Assembly: GCA_010093515.1 (NCBI GenBank)
Contig: MU001673.1
Location: 872,049-936,048 of the forward strand
DNA: 64,000 nucleotides
From: Lineolata rhizophorae
Lineage: Eukaryota; Ascomycota; Dothideomycetes; Lineolatales; Lineolataceae
Reading direction: 5' to 3'
Shown here: piece by piece, positions 36,569-47,414 of the stretch
How the letters are laid out: every line of letters starts with the position of its first letter
How positions within the stretch are numbered: position 1 is the stretch's first letter
Notes under the pieces: generated by a model
Seen by the model: only the letters and a program-made list of their open reading frames with translations
Database searches by the model: none
What the model was told of the DNA's origin: nothing
Made by a program: the position numbers and the translations under genes

Positions 36569-37636
36569 ATGAGAACACAACTCCCCATCGCCGTCGCTGC
36601 GGCCCTTCTCTCTTCGAAGGCGGCCGCCCAGTGGTGGTTCAACGGCCCTGACTGCGCTGTAAGTGAAATGTTTCTTCTAATCCGCACCTCAGTTTGTTGT
36701 TGTCGACTCTAGATCAACTATGGACTTTTGCTAACGACGACTCTAGTCTGACTGCTGGGACCTCTGGGATGATGATGACTGCGATTGGAGCGACAACGGC
36801 CCCGGCGGCTGCCTCTGCGGCAACTCGACCGCCGTCGACACCGTGAACTCATGCATTGCCGATTCCGACTGCAGCGACGACGACAAGTCTTGTGCGTTCT
36901 TACACCATATTTCTCATCACGTGACTCATTCTGTTGCTCGGCCCACTAATATTGTCACTTAGCCATCTACCAAACCATCGCGCAGGCCTGCGTGAACTTG
37001 GGCACTCCCGTGTCCGCCACTCCCGAGGCGACTTATTCCGTCACGTCCGGCGGCTCTTCCTGGCCGACAGCGACCTGGACGTCCGCCGGCGGCAACTGGG
37101 GTCCCGGCGGCCCGCACGGCCCCTGGCACAGCAGCAGCGACGGCGACTGGGACGACTGGGGCATGGGGACGACTCGGGGCCCGCACATGCCGTGGTCGAC
37201 GGGCGGTCCCGGACCCTTCGGCCCCGGCGGCATGCACGGCGGCTGGGGCCCGTGGGGCAGCAGCGGCTCGTGGACGTCGGGCCCGTGGACCAACTGGTGG
37301 GGCAGCACCGACAGCTGCCCGGGCTCGACCTGGAGCGGCTGGACGTCGGGCGACTGGAACTCGACGGCGCCGTGGACCACCTGGTCGGCCTGCACGGCCT
37401 CGACGAGCTCCATCGAAGTCACCACGACCGGCGCCGATGGCGCACAGAGCGTCTCCACCAGTTTGTCCATCCAGGTCGCTCAAGCGACCCAGGATAGCAC
37501 CGGGGAAGCCACGGGTGATGCCACGGGTGATGCCGCGAGCGCCACCGACTCGGACGGTGCCGCGCCTCGTGCTACTGCTATGGGTGTTATGGGTGGTGCT
37601 GCCGCGGCCGCCATCGGCGGTCTGCTCATCCTCTAA
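36569..37636 (+). CDS. CFEM-type, GPI-anchored cell-surface protein with a Trp/Gly-rich spacer
   Basis: Exons 36569-36658, 36747-36891, 36963-37636 (introns 88 and 71 nt; first has a CTAAC branch site); 302 residues. Signal peptide ~1-20. Residues 29-88 hold eight cysteines (29, 33, 42, 52, 54, 66, 72, 88) with the C-x3-C and C-x-C spacing of CFEM domains, and a cluster of Asp that could serve as haem-iron ligand. Residues ~110-230 are extremely rich in Trp, Gly and Pro (repeats like GPWG, GGWGPWG, SGSWTSGPW). The Ser/Thr-rich stalk is followed by a small-residue region and a hydrophobic tail (AMGVMGGAAAAAIGG), typical of a GPI anchor signal. CFEM proteins act at the cell wall in haem/iron uptake, adhesion or as effectors; which applies is unknown. 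The start is not among long open frames because exon 1 is only 90 nt. Confidence 0.82.
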
Positions 37637-38641
37637 GGAGTTAGGTAGTCTAGCTTCTTCCCCCTGTCAAATCAGCTATGTGAGCTGGCCATACTGTGAG
37701 AGGAGCAAATTGTAGTAGGACTGCATTTTTGGCGTTTTTCGGCCGGGGTAATTCGTACGAGCATTGATTGGTTGGAGGGAGTTTCTTTCTTTTGCCTTCA
37801 AGTCATTCATTTCCATGAGTAATGTCTACTCGACGTGGTCCAAATTTGCTTGCATTTTGCATAAGAATACCCTCCTTTCAGTGTTCGCGTGATACGTGTA
37901 AATGAGACTGGGTGGACCCTCGCTGCATAGTGGTAAAGTCGAGTTGGAAATATTGTCAAATCTACTTCTACGTAAGAAGTCAAGCTCATCAAAGCTCTAA
38001 GTTGCTCCTTAGGAATGAACTTTGTAGAATTTCAAAAGCTGTGGCCGTAATACTGAAATCATATGAGCATTGCAATGATCTCTTAAGCTCTTTCCGATAC
38101 TGAAGCATCTTCGATAGCCATGAACTGACAAAAGATGTCTGCATCACTTAAATCATCTGAAGCCTTTAATTTGCATCTTTCAATGTTATTCTAATCATTA
38201 ATTTTCACATTTCAATAGTACGTTCATATACGTGTTGCGATTACAGTGTTCGAAGATACGTTGGTGCTTTCCGCACCCGGATCTCAAAGTTGGGAGGTAT
38301 TCAAGGATATCCAACGTTCAGAACGTAAACATAAGGGTAACTAAATAAACCTCAGAATTCTTAAATAGAAGTCCTCGGATTTATATCCTCGACTAGTGTA
38401 TATGCCACTCAAAATTTAATGTGCCCATTGGACGGGAGCTAAGAGAGTAGATGGCTACACGTGACCACGATTTGACGGTCCGAAGGCTTTCGCCAAGCAT
38501 CCGTGGGTAACCCTTCCCCGTCAAGCTCCCGCATCTCTAGATCCGGAGCAAACCGCACGCTCATCATGCCACCGTTTAGGATAGCGGCCTACCGGCCGAC
38601 TCACTTTCCATCATATCTCGCTCGCCGAACGAGCTGTCAGA
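37637..38641. other. Intergenic region
   Basis: 1 kb, AT-rich in the middle (about 37950-38420). No gene, RNA or repeat recognised. Confidence 0.6.
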
Positions 38642-39433
38642 ATGGTGTGCCATCCATTCCATGCCAAAGACGCGCAATGGCGCTTCGCGATGCTTCAACC
38701 GCTGACCCCGATCTCAGTAACCCGCCGCCCGGGATGCCAGTCCAGCCCGCGATCATCCATATCCGCGCCCCGCCTCTTCTCCACGACCTCGCCGACGCGG
38801 AACTGGCTCGTCCCTCCCTCGGGCGAGACGAAGAAGTCGCCCAAAGGCCGCCCGCGCATGCGCACCGGCGGCAGCGTCAAGGGCACCACGGTCGTCTGGG
38901 GCCAGTACGGGCTGCGCATGGTGGACAAGGACCGGCGGCTGTCGGCGCACCACCTGCGGCTGGGCGCCGAGACCATCAAGAACAAGCTGCGCGGCATGAA
39001 GTACCGGCTGTACCACCGGGTGGCGGCCCAGATCGGCGTGTACACCAAGGGCCACGAGATGCGCATGGGCAAGGGCAAGGGCTCGTTTGACTATTGGGCC
39101 GCGAGGGTCGGCGTGTCGAAGGTCATTTTTGAATTGAGCGGGCAGGTGCATGAGAAGGTGGTGAGAGACGCGTTCAGGGTGGCTGGGAATAAGATGCCGG
39201 GTAGGTCTTGCTCTCTGATGAGGGAAAGAGGATTCGGCGCAGGTGATTGTTTAGGATCTAGGTGTTCTAACTTGGAAGCAGGAAAGTACGAGTTCGTGAA
39301 ATACGGCGATCCGCCGGTCATGGGCGTCACGAAGTTGGGTAATGGCGTTACGGCAGAGAGCTTGCTGCGGCCGCGAAGACAAGCACCTACGAATGCGGAT
39401 CGCGTCCCTCCGAATGGGCCTCCAGTGTCGTAG
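38642..39433 (+). CDS. MRPL16: Mitochondrial large ribosomal subunit protein uL16m
   Basis: Exons 38642-39200 and 39282-39433; 81-nt intron with GTAGGT donor, branch-like TTCTAAC and GAAGCAG acceptor; 236 residues. The intron is a multiple of three and has no stop, so the unspliced frame also stays open. Splicing gives the family sequence AGNKMPGKYEFVKYGDPPV. uL16 hallmarks: SPKGRPRMRTGGSVKGTTV, WGQYGLRM, KLRGMKYRLYHRVAAQIGVYTKG, RMGKGKGSFDYWAARV. The N-terminus (SAPRLFSTTSPTRNWLVPP) is a mitochondrial presequence. It sits near the central protuberance and A-site tRNA in the mitoribosome. The start could also be the ATG at 38690 (MLQPL...), which gives a cleaner presequence. Confidence 0.92.
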   Translation: MVCHPFHAKDAQWRFAMLQPLTPISVTRRPGCQSSPRSSISAPRLFSTTSPTRNWLVPPSGETKKSPKGRPRMRTGGSVKGTTVVWGQYGLRMVDKDRRLSAHHLRLGAETIKNKLRGMKYRLYHRVAAQIGVYTKGHEMRMGKGKGSFDYWAARVGVSKVIFELSGQVHEKVVRDAFRVAGNKMPGRSCSLMRERGFGAGDCLGSRCSNLEAGKYEFVKYGDPPVMGVTKLGNGVTAESLLRPRRQAPTNADRVPPNGPPVS

Positions 39434-42400
39434 GCGTGCTTTACCATATCCATGATTTAGACTTTTATATGTACGTTATCAATTGCATGTCTAGAGACCC
39501 TATGGCGTCTCGATGGTGTCAAGCGACTTCCAAGAGGTAGTGCGCCAGATCTCGAAACTTGGTGTGCTAAAGCTCAGCAAGAGTCGTGAAGAATTGAGCA
39601 TCCACCAAGTTATTAGAAAATTTTAGTTGATATTTCTCCTGGGTCCAGCTTCACCAGGCTTTGGGCAGGCCGTTGGGAAATGCCGAGGCGATTTCGTATC
39701 CTCAAAAGCCGATACCTACATCTAAGAATCTAACAGGGATGTGTTCCACGGTACATGACTGCTTAAATCACCTCGTGTGTTACCTTAATACTCAGGGACA
39801 GCTTTTCTTCCAGAGAATCGATGAGCTGCCACGTGGGGTTCCAAAGGGGCCCACAAGATTGAACTTACGCCACCTGAAAGCTTATCCTAGCGCGTACATC
39901 GCACGAGCCCTAAGAATCTTTCATGAAATTACTCGCCAATCGGTACGACTCCACGGGCAACTTTCGTCTTAATTCCAGGCGCGCCGATAGGCTAATGCCA
40001 CTACGGCCACATTTTACAAAGCTACCGCCCTCGCTGTCTGAGGTTCTAGACTCCCTCGGGGTTGGGTTTCGAGAGAACGGTGACGATTTCCCAAGGTCCA
40101 GACGGCGTTGAGCTTAAATCGCCCTCCAGTCGCAATCTGAGCTTGCATTAGCTGCACTTGCACCCAGCCCATCTAGATCTAACCGTGACCAGACCCGCGC
40201 CAGAAGCCGAGGAGGGTGGCTGCTCCCCTGGCGCTAGAGGCGTGGTATGGCAGACTAATACATATATGTATGTAGCTGTCCCCGCGCCTTGACGCATTTC
40301 AATAAAACCGTTCTGCTAGGACCTGTTCGTGCAAGCGCTTCTGGATGTGGGAAATTCTTCGGCTACTGAGAGCGGAGTTCCTAGCAAGTCAATTTTTGGC
40401 GCCCGGTTCCGATTGAAGCCCGCGATTGGCTACAGTTGGTGGTGACGTTAACGTCTCGGCACCAGTTGAGTGCGTACGGAGTACAACCATCGAACTTTGT
40501 GGACGTGAAGGTCCTTCAGCTGACGTAGAGAAGTTGCCATTGCTCTTTAGTCAGTGTTCGCAAAATAAAGCGGTCAGGTGGACTATTCTGGCTGTAAGTT
40601 TGGAAGGTGTACTTCGCTGTAGGTCATTGATGTTAGCAACATGATCTACAGTTGTGATCACCACTGCAAGTGCAAGCCACAACTTGATATGGAAAGACAA
40701 AGCACGTTTCATGCTTACCCCAGGATTCGGTTATCCTTAATACAGAAAATGCGGAGATCCCGAGGAGGCTCATGAAGACATTTGGCGTCAGTGCGGGGAG
40801 CCGTCAACCTGTTCTGTTAGTGATCGACTCCTCGGCCGACGACAACAAGCTGGATCCAAAGTGCTATGTTGTCGGCCGCAGCCGAGACTGCGCTGCACTG
40901 ACTACGTCATTTCTTCTCTGACGGCGATGATGATGTGAGAACGCGATTCAAACCAGGGCTTAGTACCTACTCCGTACCAGAGGCTCTTGGCGCTGATTCT
41001 TACACCGTAGCCAGAAGCCAAGAGTATCCGAGGCTAGGTCCGAGGCCCGCAAAAGCAAACTCTAACGAATTCAAACTCGGCTCAACTTAGACTTGAAACT
41101 TGCAGCAAGGCTAATGTTTTGATATTCCGTAACAACTTGTACTTTGACTATAGTTTTGTAGCACCGGACCCAACCTACATGCACGAAGCTCTCCCGACAA
41201 TCGGACCGAGATCCTCGCTACTTCTGCACGCGCGTTCACATTCAAGACAAGCTTGGTTGATTCATGAGCCCAGTACGCACTCATTGTCCCGATTCATGGG
41301 CCCTTCTGAGACAGCAGTCAAGGCAGGGCGTCCAACGACGCCATTATGCGTTTCGCGGAGTTGCCGCAGCGCTGCTCATCACTCAGCAACGCGCACTCTC
41401 ACCGCCCCAAGGGAAAGCCAAGGGTCCATCGACCACGCGACCCCACCCGGAAGCATCACCGCCCGGACGGCGATGCATCCCGCTCGAAGCCTCGACGAGC
41501 TTCGCGCTCACTCGGTCTGGTTTAGCTCGGGACGACGCCAAGGGGCCAGAGCCGGAGGAGCGCTCGCCAAAAACGAAGCGGACACGAAGGCCAAGCGAGA
41601 AGCTTGTCCCGTTTTGCACGGCCAGTGGGCGCCATCTTGATGTCAACGGGGTGCGTACAGCATGTAGGGCGAGGGCCGTTGCCGCGGAGCACGGAAGCAG
41701 ACTGAATGCTGAGTCGATGGCTACGAGGACCAAATGCAGTTTAATATAACGCAAGCCGAGGGTCTGGTTGGGGCAGAAGTGCGTCACGAGGGGCGACCGT
41801 TCTCGCTGCATGCCGTGCTACTTTTGGATCGGCGGCGTGGAGAAGACTGATTGCAGCACCGAGCAACGCGGCAGACACTGCGCGCTGCTGCCCACCTGGA
41901 GCCGAGCAGCCAGCCGTCAACAAAATTTCGGCTGCAGGAGGGGAATTGCCGCCGAATGCAAAAGCGCTGCCCGTGTCTATTGGGGCGTCTTGGTGAGGCA
42001 CGCGAGCGGCGAGCCAGGCGCGGGTCTAACTGCGATGGTTGCTGGCCGGCGCCGCCTCCGGCGCGCATCATCCGATCCCATACCGCCTTTGGGGGGTTTC
42101 TCCTCGTGCCAGCGGGCCACCGTGCCGCGCAGGAACGCGGTATGGCGCCGTGGGAGGCGTTCGGCGGCATGTAGGCTCTTTTCTGATCTCGGGCGCACGA
42201 TAAAGGGCGTCTTGCTGCAGGGCGGCGTCGCCCCCGCGAGAGGGTCGTTTCGAACATCGCAAACGGGACCGGGGGGCGGCGGCGTGCCAGAGGCAAAAGT
42301 CTTATTATTATCGCCGTCCCCCAGGACGCCCGCCCGCCCGCTGGCGCACCGCCTCAGTCCCTGCTACGTTTGGCGCGTTTGCCAAACTCGTACTCTCGTT

Positions 42401-42701
42401 CACTCGCTGCTCGCCCACGCGCACATCCTTCGGAGTCCGACGCCTACCCACGTCGCGCTTTCAATCCCGAAACAAGACTGCTCTCGCCCTTCTTTTCCCC
42501 TCTTCTCGGACGTTGTCTTTTCATTTTAATTCCTATTGTTCTCCGTTCCGCCTTTCCGCTGGAGTCCTCTTTTCTTCGTCTCTCCAGTCTCGCTCGGCGC
42601 GAGACATCGTCCGGAGTGGGCAACCCTTGTACCTCCCGGGCTTGAGCTTAATCGCGTTTGCGCGAGGTGATTGGGCTCGGGAACGGCCCCGACGGCCGGC
42701 C
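39434..42701. other. Longest gene-free stretch in the window
   Basis: 3.3 kb. About 39500-41100 is mixed-composition DNA with many stops in all frames. About 41240-42480 is GC-rich with overlapping open frames on both strands that lack splice signals, bias or similarity. The last ~300 bp are pyrimidine-rich and probably the leader of the following gene. No transposon ends recognised. Confidence 0.5.
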
Positions 42702-45342
42702 ATGGCCGCAGCTACAACAGCTCCCACAGTACGTATCACACAGGACGTCTTTGTCTCGCCCGGTCTGTGTCGCTGCCAGACCAAGACAAGAGCTCTTATT
42801 CGCACAGTTTTGAGCAATGGCCCATGGAAAACGATGCCATGGGCTTGCTTCAAAGCCCTTTTGTTTACCCAACCACCCCCGGCCTTACCTCGTCGAGCGC
42901 CTTTCCTGCTGCCCAGCGCAAACCGGGGTCCGGGGTCCAAACTTCTCTTTCTCCACATGCCCAAGCTAGGCTGGCATGCGTTCAATCACATCCAAATTGG
43001 CTAACCCTATCCCTTCTCGTTACCCTTTTCAGACGACTTTCACTCTTCCTTATCTGCCTCGCTCAAAGGATACGATTCATCCAACGAACCCCAATCAAAG
43101 ACTCAGCATTAATCGTAATAATAACAATAATCCTAATGTTCCCCATGCGGCCCCACAAGCGACAATTGCCGGTGCCCGTGCTCAAGGCCATGCCCGCAAG
43201 CGAAGCAATCACGACCAGATCGGCCCCCTCGACCCGGCCGACCTGACTCGCCGCCTCCAGAAGTACCTCGTTGAGACGGACAACGGCTCCAAGGACTTCC
43301 GAAAGCGTCTGGGCTACTCATTTCGCGATGCTCCGATTGTGCCCGCCATCACTCCGACCGCGGCGCCACAGCAGAGGCCGAAGTCGTTCCCGGCCGCATT
43401 GGCAGGCTCGGGCGCTCCAGGTCAGAGCGGTGCCGGCAAAGGTAGTGTCGTAGCCGTGCGCGACAAGCCGGCAGATGGAGAAAAGAAAAATCGCAAGGAT
43501 TCACGTGGAGACAAGGATTGGAAGAAGAGCTTATGGTCGGGGAATAAGGGTGCAGGGGACTTTCAGGCTGTTGGAAAAGTGAAGACATCGACGCGCTTGG
43601 GCCATGATGTCCTCCGCAACAAGGGAGGGCCTAGCGAGACGCAACTGAGCCGGAACGATAGCTGCGACAGCCATGCCAAAACCTCCCAGACGTCGACCAG
43701 CAGCGAGGATGCGAGGGACTCCAAAGAGAAAAGGAACATGCGCAGTCTGCCTTTCATCGATCTTCGAGACGCATCTCCGACGACGAATGCAGACCCGCCC
43801 CGTCCCAAGTCGGCGATGCCATTCATTCCCTCGGCGGCCAACAGGGCACTCACCATCAAGATGACGCCTCCGTTCGCGTCTGGAACGCAGGCGGATAGTC
43901 CTATGAATTCGAGCGATCAACCATATCCGCAAAAGGCCCTTCTGGTTCCGACCCAGCACCCGCAGCCATATCCCTCTCCTCGGACCCCGCGCGATCTCTC
44001 CCATCATGGACACCATTCCCGACCACATTCGCAGTCGAAGTTTTCTGAGATGATGGACGAAACACATACGCCTGCCGATATACGTGTTCCTATCCCTATC
44101 GAGCAGGAAGAAGAAAGGCATTACAAGCAAAATTACAACCCTTCCAGGCATTCTCGGAATCATTCGGATCCCAATGCGCATCGGAGGACGACTTCAAGAC
44201 ACCTTCCTCTAATTGTAAGCGAACACCATAGAGGATCCCTAGCGCTAGCGGACAAGATCAGCCCCTCAGGGGCCAACGGCGAGGCCAAATCACCACAGAA
44301 GACACTCCCCCATGCCGCCCTTTCACCGCCGCACCACGCGACCCGTGCCGAAGACACCACCGAAGAAGACCCCCGCAGCCGCCACCACCAGCGGCACGTC
44401 CCCCTAACGCGCTTCTCCAGCGACCGACCCACTGCGCTCGACGGGCCATCCTCCGGCGCCGCCGCCGCCGCCGCCGCCGCCTCTGCTGACGACGCGCGCA
44501 AAACCGAGCGCGAGCGCCGCCGGAGCGCGCTCAAGGAGAAGGAGCGCGCCATGCAGGCGCACGCGCTGCGCGAGCGCGCGCTCGAGGCTGCCGCCAAGCG
44601 GCGCGAGCAGCCGTCTCAGCCGGCGGCGGCGGCGCCGTCGTTGCCGTCGCCGTCGCCGTCACCGATCTGGGCGCTGCCCGGGACGCGCCGCGGCCACCGC
44701 CACTCGAGCTTGCACCGCGTGTCACTGCTGTCGCGGTCGACGCCGCAGCTGGGCGGGGCGGGCCTGACGGCGGAGGCGGAGCGCGCCGACGAGACGAGGC
44801 ACATGACGGCGGCGAGCAGGAGGTTTCTGCTGGACCAGGAGCGGATGCTGGCGGAGCGGCTGCGGCTCGAGGGGCCGCACGCGGCGTGGAAGGTTCGCGC
44901 GACGGGGTTCAAGGCCTTCGCGGGCGGCGAGAGCGCGGGCGGGAGCCAGCGGGCCTCGTTGCAGGAGGAGCGGAGCTGGACGGCGCGGGCGCCCGGCGCG
45001 GGCGACGCGTCGCGCCGCGTGCCGGCGGCCCGCGCCGGCATGACGCGCGAGTCGGCGCTGCTGCTGCGCGACAAGTACGAGGCGCTGAGGGAGCGGCGCG
45101 ACGGGCGGCGGCCCGGCCGCGAGGACGCGCCGGCCGGGCTGGCGCGCGTCAGCAGCACGACGCTGGCGGCGCCGCCCGACGACGAGGGCTTCGGCGGGCG
45201 CGAGGAAAAGGGGCGCCCCGCCGTCGCTGGCGTGGGCGCGGGCGCGGGCGCGGGCGCGGACGGTGGGAAGCGCCCCGCGGCGAAGGGGAGGGTGCGCGAG
45301 TGCATAGTGTCGCTGCGGAAGCAGCTTGGTCGGAAGTGGTGA
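42702..45342 (+). CDS. Large disordered protein, unrecognised
   Basis: Exons 42702-42728 and 43033-45342; the 304-nt intron has a GTACGT donor and a CCTTTTCAG acceptor; 778 residues. The 9-residue first exon (MAAATTAPT) is inferred from a perfect phase match; the alternative is an ATG at 42976 within the intron. The N-terminal part holds an ordered-looking segment, LDPADLTRRLQKYLVETDNGSKDFRKRLGY, and a Asn run. The middle is Ser/Pro/His-rich. Then comes a nine-Ala run, a highly charged Arg/Glu coiled coil (ERERRRSALKEKERAM), and a basic C-terminus (IVSLRKQLGRKW). No membrane segment, signal or catalytic motif. Codon usage becomes very GC-rich after 44300. Function unknown. Confidence 0.6.
44456..44481. 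repeat. GCC trinucleotide run coding poly-Ala
   Basis: About eight consecutive GCC units within the coding region of the disordered orphan; encodes a poly-alanine tract, so length changes would keep the frame. Confidence 0.8.
45233..45259. repeat. GGGCGC hexanucleotide repeat coding Gly-Ala
   Basis: Four tandem units of GGGCGC near the 3' end of the disordered orphan's coding region, encoding alternating Gly-Ala. Confidence 0.8.
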
Positions 45343-47414
45343 TGGGGGGGAGGGGGGAGCGGTGCCTTGGTCACCTTTGCTTTCTTCGAGTTTTCGCCCC
45401 GTTGGTTTCGGCTGCATGTGCGGTGCGTGGGGCAAGCGGGCAACGGCGTTAGTTGAGTGAGTTGGTGGTTTGAAGGGGGGGAAAGGTACGACGCGGGAGC
45501 GTGCGGTTTCGGTACCCACGACACATGGATGACGGTCACAGGTGGTTGCATCGCGGGCGAACGGTGTGTTTCGAGGTTGGTTGTGGCCCCTGGCTACGGC
45601 GGCATGGGATGGGGTGTGTTTCGTTTGGACTCACTCGTTCACGGGCCAACTCCCGGCTGGGGCGGTTGACGTATGGTTCGCCGGGCGTGTTTCATCGTGT
45701 CTTTTGTCCTGTTCCCTATACCCCCGAAGGAGGAGTTGGAGCGCGTCGATTCTTGACGACTGTAAATATGTGCACATAATCGGTCTGTACAGACTCTGGC
45801 TGTGCTGTGGTAATGCATGACGAGCAGCCTGGAGCCAGAGGTGGTTTTTAGATTCTCAATCGAGGACGCATTCAATTGTACGTGTCACAATTGGCATTTT
45901 TGAGTTCATGTCGCCCGTCAATTGACAGAACTGACATTTGTGTGGCCGGGCAGCTCGACGCGGCCCCACTTCTAGGTTGGATACAGCGTCGCACGAAGCC
46001 GTTGTGACAATCTGCATACCCGGACAGACAGTAGATCGATTCGACAGCAGACTCCCGGGTGGAGAACGGCTCTGAAAAAAATTTTTTTTTTTGTCAAACT
46101 CGTGTGGGTAGAGGTACCTAACGGCGTGGCAAGAGCAATGCCGGCTCCAGTCTCGCGCGAGCAACGGCCGCTTAGATTTAAGGTTATTGCTCCGCGGATC
46201 ACAAAAGCCAAATGATTTAGGCTCAACGGTCCCAAAGCAGATGCGCGCATCGCCCCAGCAGATCTACGCAGACGCCTGCTTGCTTTTCTTCTCTTTTGCT
46301 CTTGACTGGAAGTCCGTGCCCAGACGCACGGCCGCCCCTCGGTGGGATGCGAAGGATTGCTGCCGCAAGCGGAACTGAACCGCGCCGGGCCCATCTATCC
46401 CATACAGCTGCCAGAGAGGGAGCACGGCTTCACGCCCGCGGGCGATGCGTCTTCCTTCGATCGACGAGGAGACGCACCCCGCCTGGCTGCCGCTGCTCCT
46501 CCGCAGTCGTTCTGTCTCCTCTCAATTTGTACCGCAGGCGGGCACCCGATGGCTCCGATCGGCCCGCCTTGGTACATGCGCGACGCCGCTGGAAAATTGT
46601 TTCGAGAACGCAGCTGAGCGGGCAGCGCCGGGCGTAGCACCGCCGAACCGAGCCGTCGTTCGCCTTTTGGTTTTGCTTTCACCGTGTGTTTTGCGCTCTG
46701 CGTGTCGAGGTCGGCAACGTTGCACCGGCAAGCCCTCTCTCGCTCTCTCGCTCTCTCTCTCCGCGCTCATTGGAGAAAGGGCGGGCTCTCCATCTCGTCC
46801 CATGTCCTGCGCATCTCAGCCGATTTCGAACGCGGCGCGACCAGCCGGGTCCCGAATGCGGCCGCCAGCCAGGGCCTTCTCCGTCTCTGTGCGGACATGC
46901 CCATGTACACAGCGCGTCCCTCGACCGGGGCCCCTGCTCGCACGGGACTCGGGCCACGCGCCGTCGGCAGCGGCAGGCCGGGGCAGGGCCCACGCCGCCC
47001 GCGGCGGGGGCAGCCAGCGCGGTGTGTTTGGCCGGCGGCGGCCAGGCGCAGAGGAGCGCCAGGTGGCCCGCCCGCACCGCCTGCCCGCCCGCGCGCATCA
47101 CGCAGCTTCGCCCAGCCCAAGCAGTCCACGCGCCCACAGTTGCACGACCTGTCCGCACCGCCCGAAAACGCTCTGAACGCCCTTACTCGACCGAGCGCCC
47201 CCTCCACTCCATCCCACCCCCGCCCCGGGCCCTGCTGCGACGAAGCGGCCAGGACAACAACCACCCCCCGGGCACCCCCCTACCAGACGCACAACCCCCC
47301 TCTCCGGGCCCACTCTGCAATACTCCGCCGGCGCACGTTTGCTCGCAGTGCCTGCTGCTGCTCCCTGCTGCGAGCCTGACCCGACGGTTGGGCCCGGCGT
47401 TGTAGCCTGTGTAC
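45343..47414. other. Intergenic region and long leader of the RasGEF gene
   Basis: 2 kb. An A7T12 stretch lies at about 46075-46092. From 46300 the sequence is GC-rich with overlapping spurious frames on both strands. A CT microsatellite sits at 46733-46764. The part next to 47415 is strongly pyrimidine-rich and likely the 5' leader. Confidence 0.5.
46733..46764. repeat. CT-rich microsatellite
   Basis: Imperfect (CT)n with interspersed CG; 32 bp. CT tracts are common near fungal transcription starts, and this one lies about 650 bp upstream of the RasGEF ATG. Confidence 0.7.

Noticed and set aside
38503-38641. Extra upstream exon for MRPL16 starting MPPFRIAAYRPTH
   Set aside because: It is in another frame and joining it would need an intron of about 31 nt, too short.
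41119-42529. Overlapping open frames upstream of the disordered orphan
   Set aside because: GC-rich region, frames open on both strands, no conserved motif or intron signals.
44616-45551. 311-residue minus-strand frame over the disordered orphan
   Set aside because: It is antisense to a GC-rich coding exon; such frames arise from third-position GC bias.
46342-47405. Several 90-240-residue plus-strand frames before the RasGEF gene
   Set aside because: Mutually overlapping, Pro/Arg/Ser-rich, no motif; best explained as leader and promoter sequence.
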